From Geodermatophilus dictyosporus (GTDB lineage Bacteria > Actinomycetota > Actinomycetes > Mycobacteriales > Geodermatophilaceae), in the NCBI RefSeq assembly GCF_900115505.1, contig NZ_FOWQ01000001.1, forward strand, positions 496,001 through 560,000: a stretch of DNA of 64,000 bases, given 5' to 3'. Shown here in pieces: positions 63,786 through 64,000 of the stretch. Numbering within the stretch: position 1 is the first letter of the stretch; every line of letters starts with the position of its first letter. A program made the position numbers and the translations under genes. The notes under the pieces were generated by a model that was not told the origin of the DNA, ran no database searches, and saw only the letters and a program-made list of their open reading frames with translations.

Positions 63786-64000
63786 GTGAGCGGGCCCGCC
63801 CCGCGCCGCCGGCGTCGCCGGCCACCGCGCGACCCCGACGCGACGATGACCCTCGTCGCGCACCTCACCGAGCTGCGCAACCGGGTCGCCACGGCACTGC
63901 TGGCGCTCCTGCTGGCCTCCGCCGTCGCCTTCTGGTGGTACGAGCACGGCCTGGGGGACTTCATCCGGGCGCCCTACTGCGGCCTGGAGCCCGAGCTGCG
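63786..64000 (+). CDS. tatC: Twin-arginine translocase subunit TatC, N-terminal part (cut by window edge)
   Basis: About 71 residues are present: a basic N terminus, the conserved MTLVAHLTELRNRV and the first membrane helix (ALLALLLASAVAFWWYEHGL). TatC is the receptor for twin-arginine signal peptides. The GTG at 63786 is chosen with GGAG upstream; an in-frame ATG at 63846 begins at the conserved motif and is an alternative. Confidence 0.93.
   Translation, partial: MSGPAPRRRRRRPPRDPDATMTLVAHLTELRNRVATALLALLLASAVAFWWYEHGLGDFIRAPYCGLEPEL

Overview
The window is chromosomal DNA from a very GC-rich actinobacterium. A complete Pup-proteasome locus (mpa/arc, dop, pup, prcB, prcA, pafA, pafB, pafC, then tatA and tatC), a mycofactocin-type short-chain dehydrogenase, an Mrp antiporter with fused A and B subunits, frequent GTG starts, 4-bp GTGA/ATGA gene overlaps and many leaderless starts 6-8 nt after a TANNNT box all fit. 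Geodermatophilaceae or a close relative is my inference; no rRNA or other taxonomic marker is present. I saw no tRNA, rRNA, CRISPR array, insertion sequence or prophage.

Layout. (1) 1-2163: ackA (5' end only) and pta, the acetate/acetyl-phosphate branch. (2) 2235-6748: an AcoR/MimR-type regulator divergent from amidohydrolase, DUF59 protein and zinc alcohol dehydrogenase. This looks like the accessory half of a propane/phenol (prm/mim) binuclear-iron monooxygenase cluster without the monooxygenase. (3) 6781-11509: SnoaL-like protein, transketolase/E1-like enzyme, hppD and a divergent Lrp/AsnC regulator. (4) 11463-26250: a myo-inositol catabolic operon (iolC, aldolase candidate, iolB, iolD, iolE, iolG, isomerase, iolA/mmsA, SDR) with a divergent GntR repressor, two matching operators, a tautomerase, a FUSC-type membrane protein and an inositol-type MFS transporter.

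(5) 26312-46509: a stress/dormancy island. It holds dodecin, a membrane protein of an unrecognised family, a NarL-type two-component pair coupled to a PucR regulator, a STAS protein, two GlsB/YeaQ proteins, a universal stress protein, the Mrp antiporter (mnhGFEDC-AB), an operon of baeRF (Rv2629-like), HPF/RaiA and a second copy of the unknown membrane protein, then a GH15 glucoamylase/trehalase-type enzyme, zwf and a TetR gene. Decayed pieces of zwf and GH15 lie between the intact genes, so this region has been duplicated and eroded.

(6) 46702-50706: HAD phosphatase, amidohydrolase, RecB-like nuclease, tRNA m1A methyltransferase. (7) 50885-64000: the Pup-proteasome locus. It carries an acyl-CoA-dehydrogenase-like gene between dop and pup and an endonuclease VII-type HNH gene between pup and prcB. 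The HNH start codon sits in a hairpin. Pup ends in Gly-Gly-Glu, and PrcA has a long Gly/Thr/Asp-rich tail encoded by 12-bp repeats.

How the parts fit: inositol enters by the MFS transporter and is converted by the iol enzymes to acetyl-CoA and a triose, under GntR control. The island at 26-46 kb groups functions for redox supply, pH/Na+ balance, ribosome hibernation and signalling. The last block tags proteins with Pup and degrades them; PafB/PafC are DNA-damage regulators and TatA/TatC export folded proteins.
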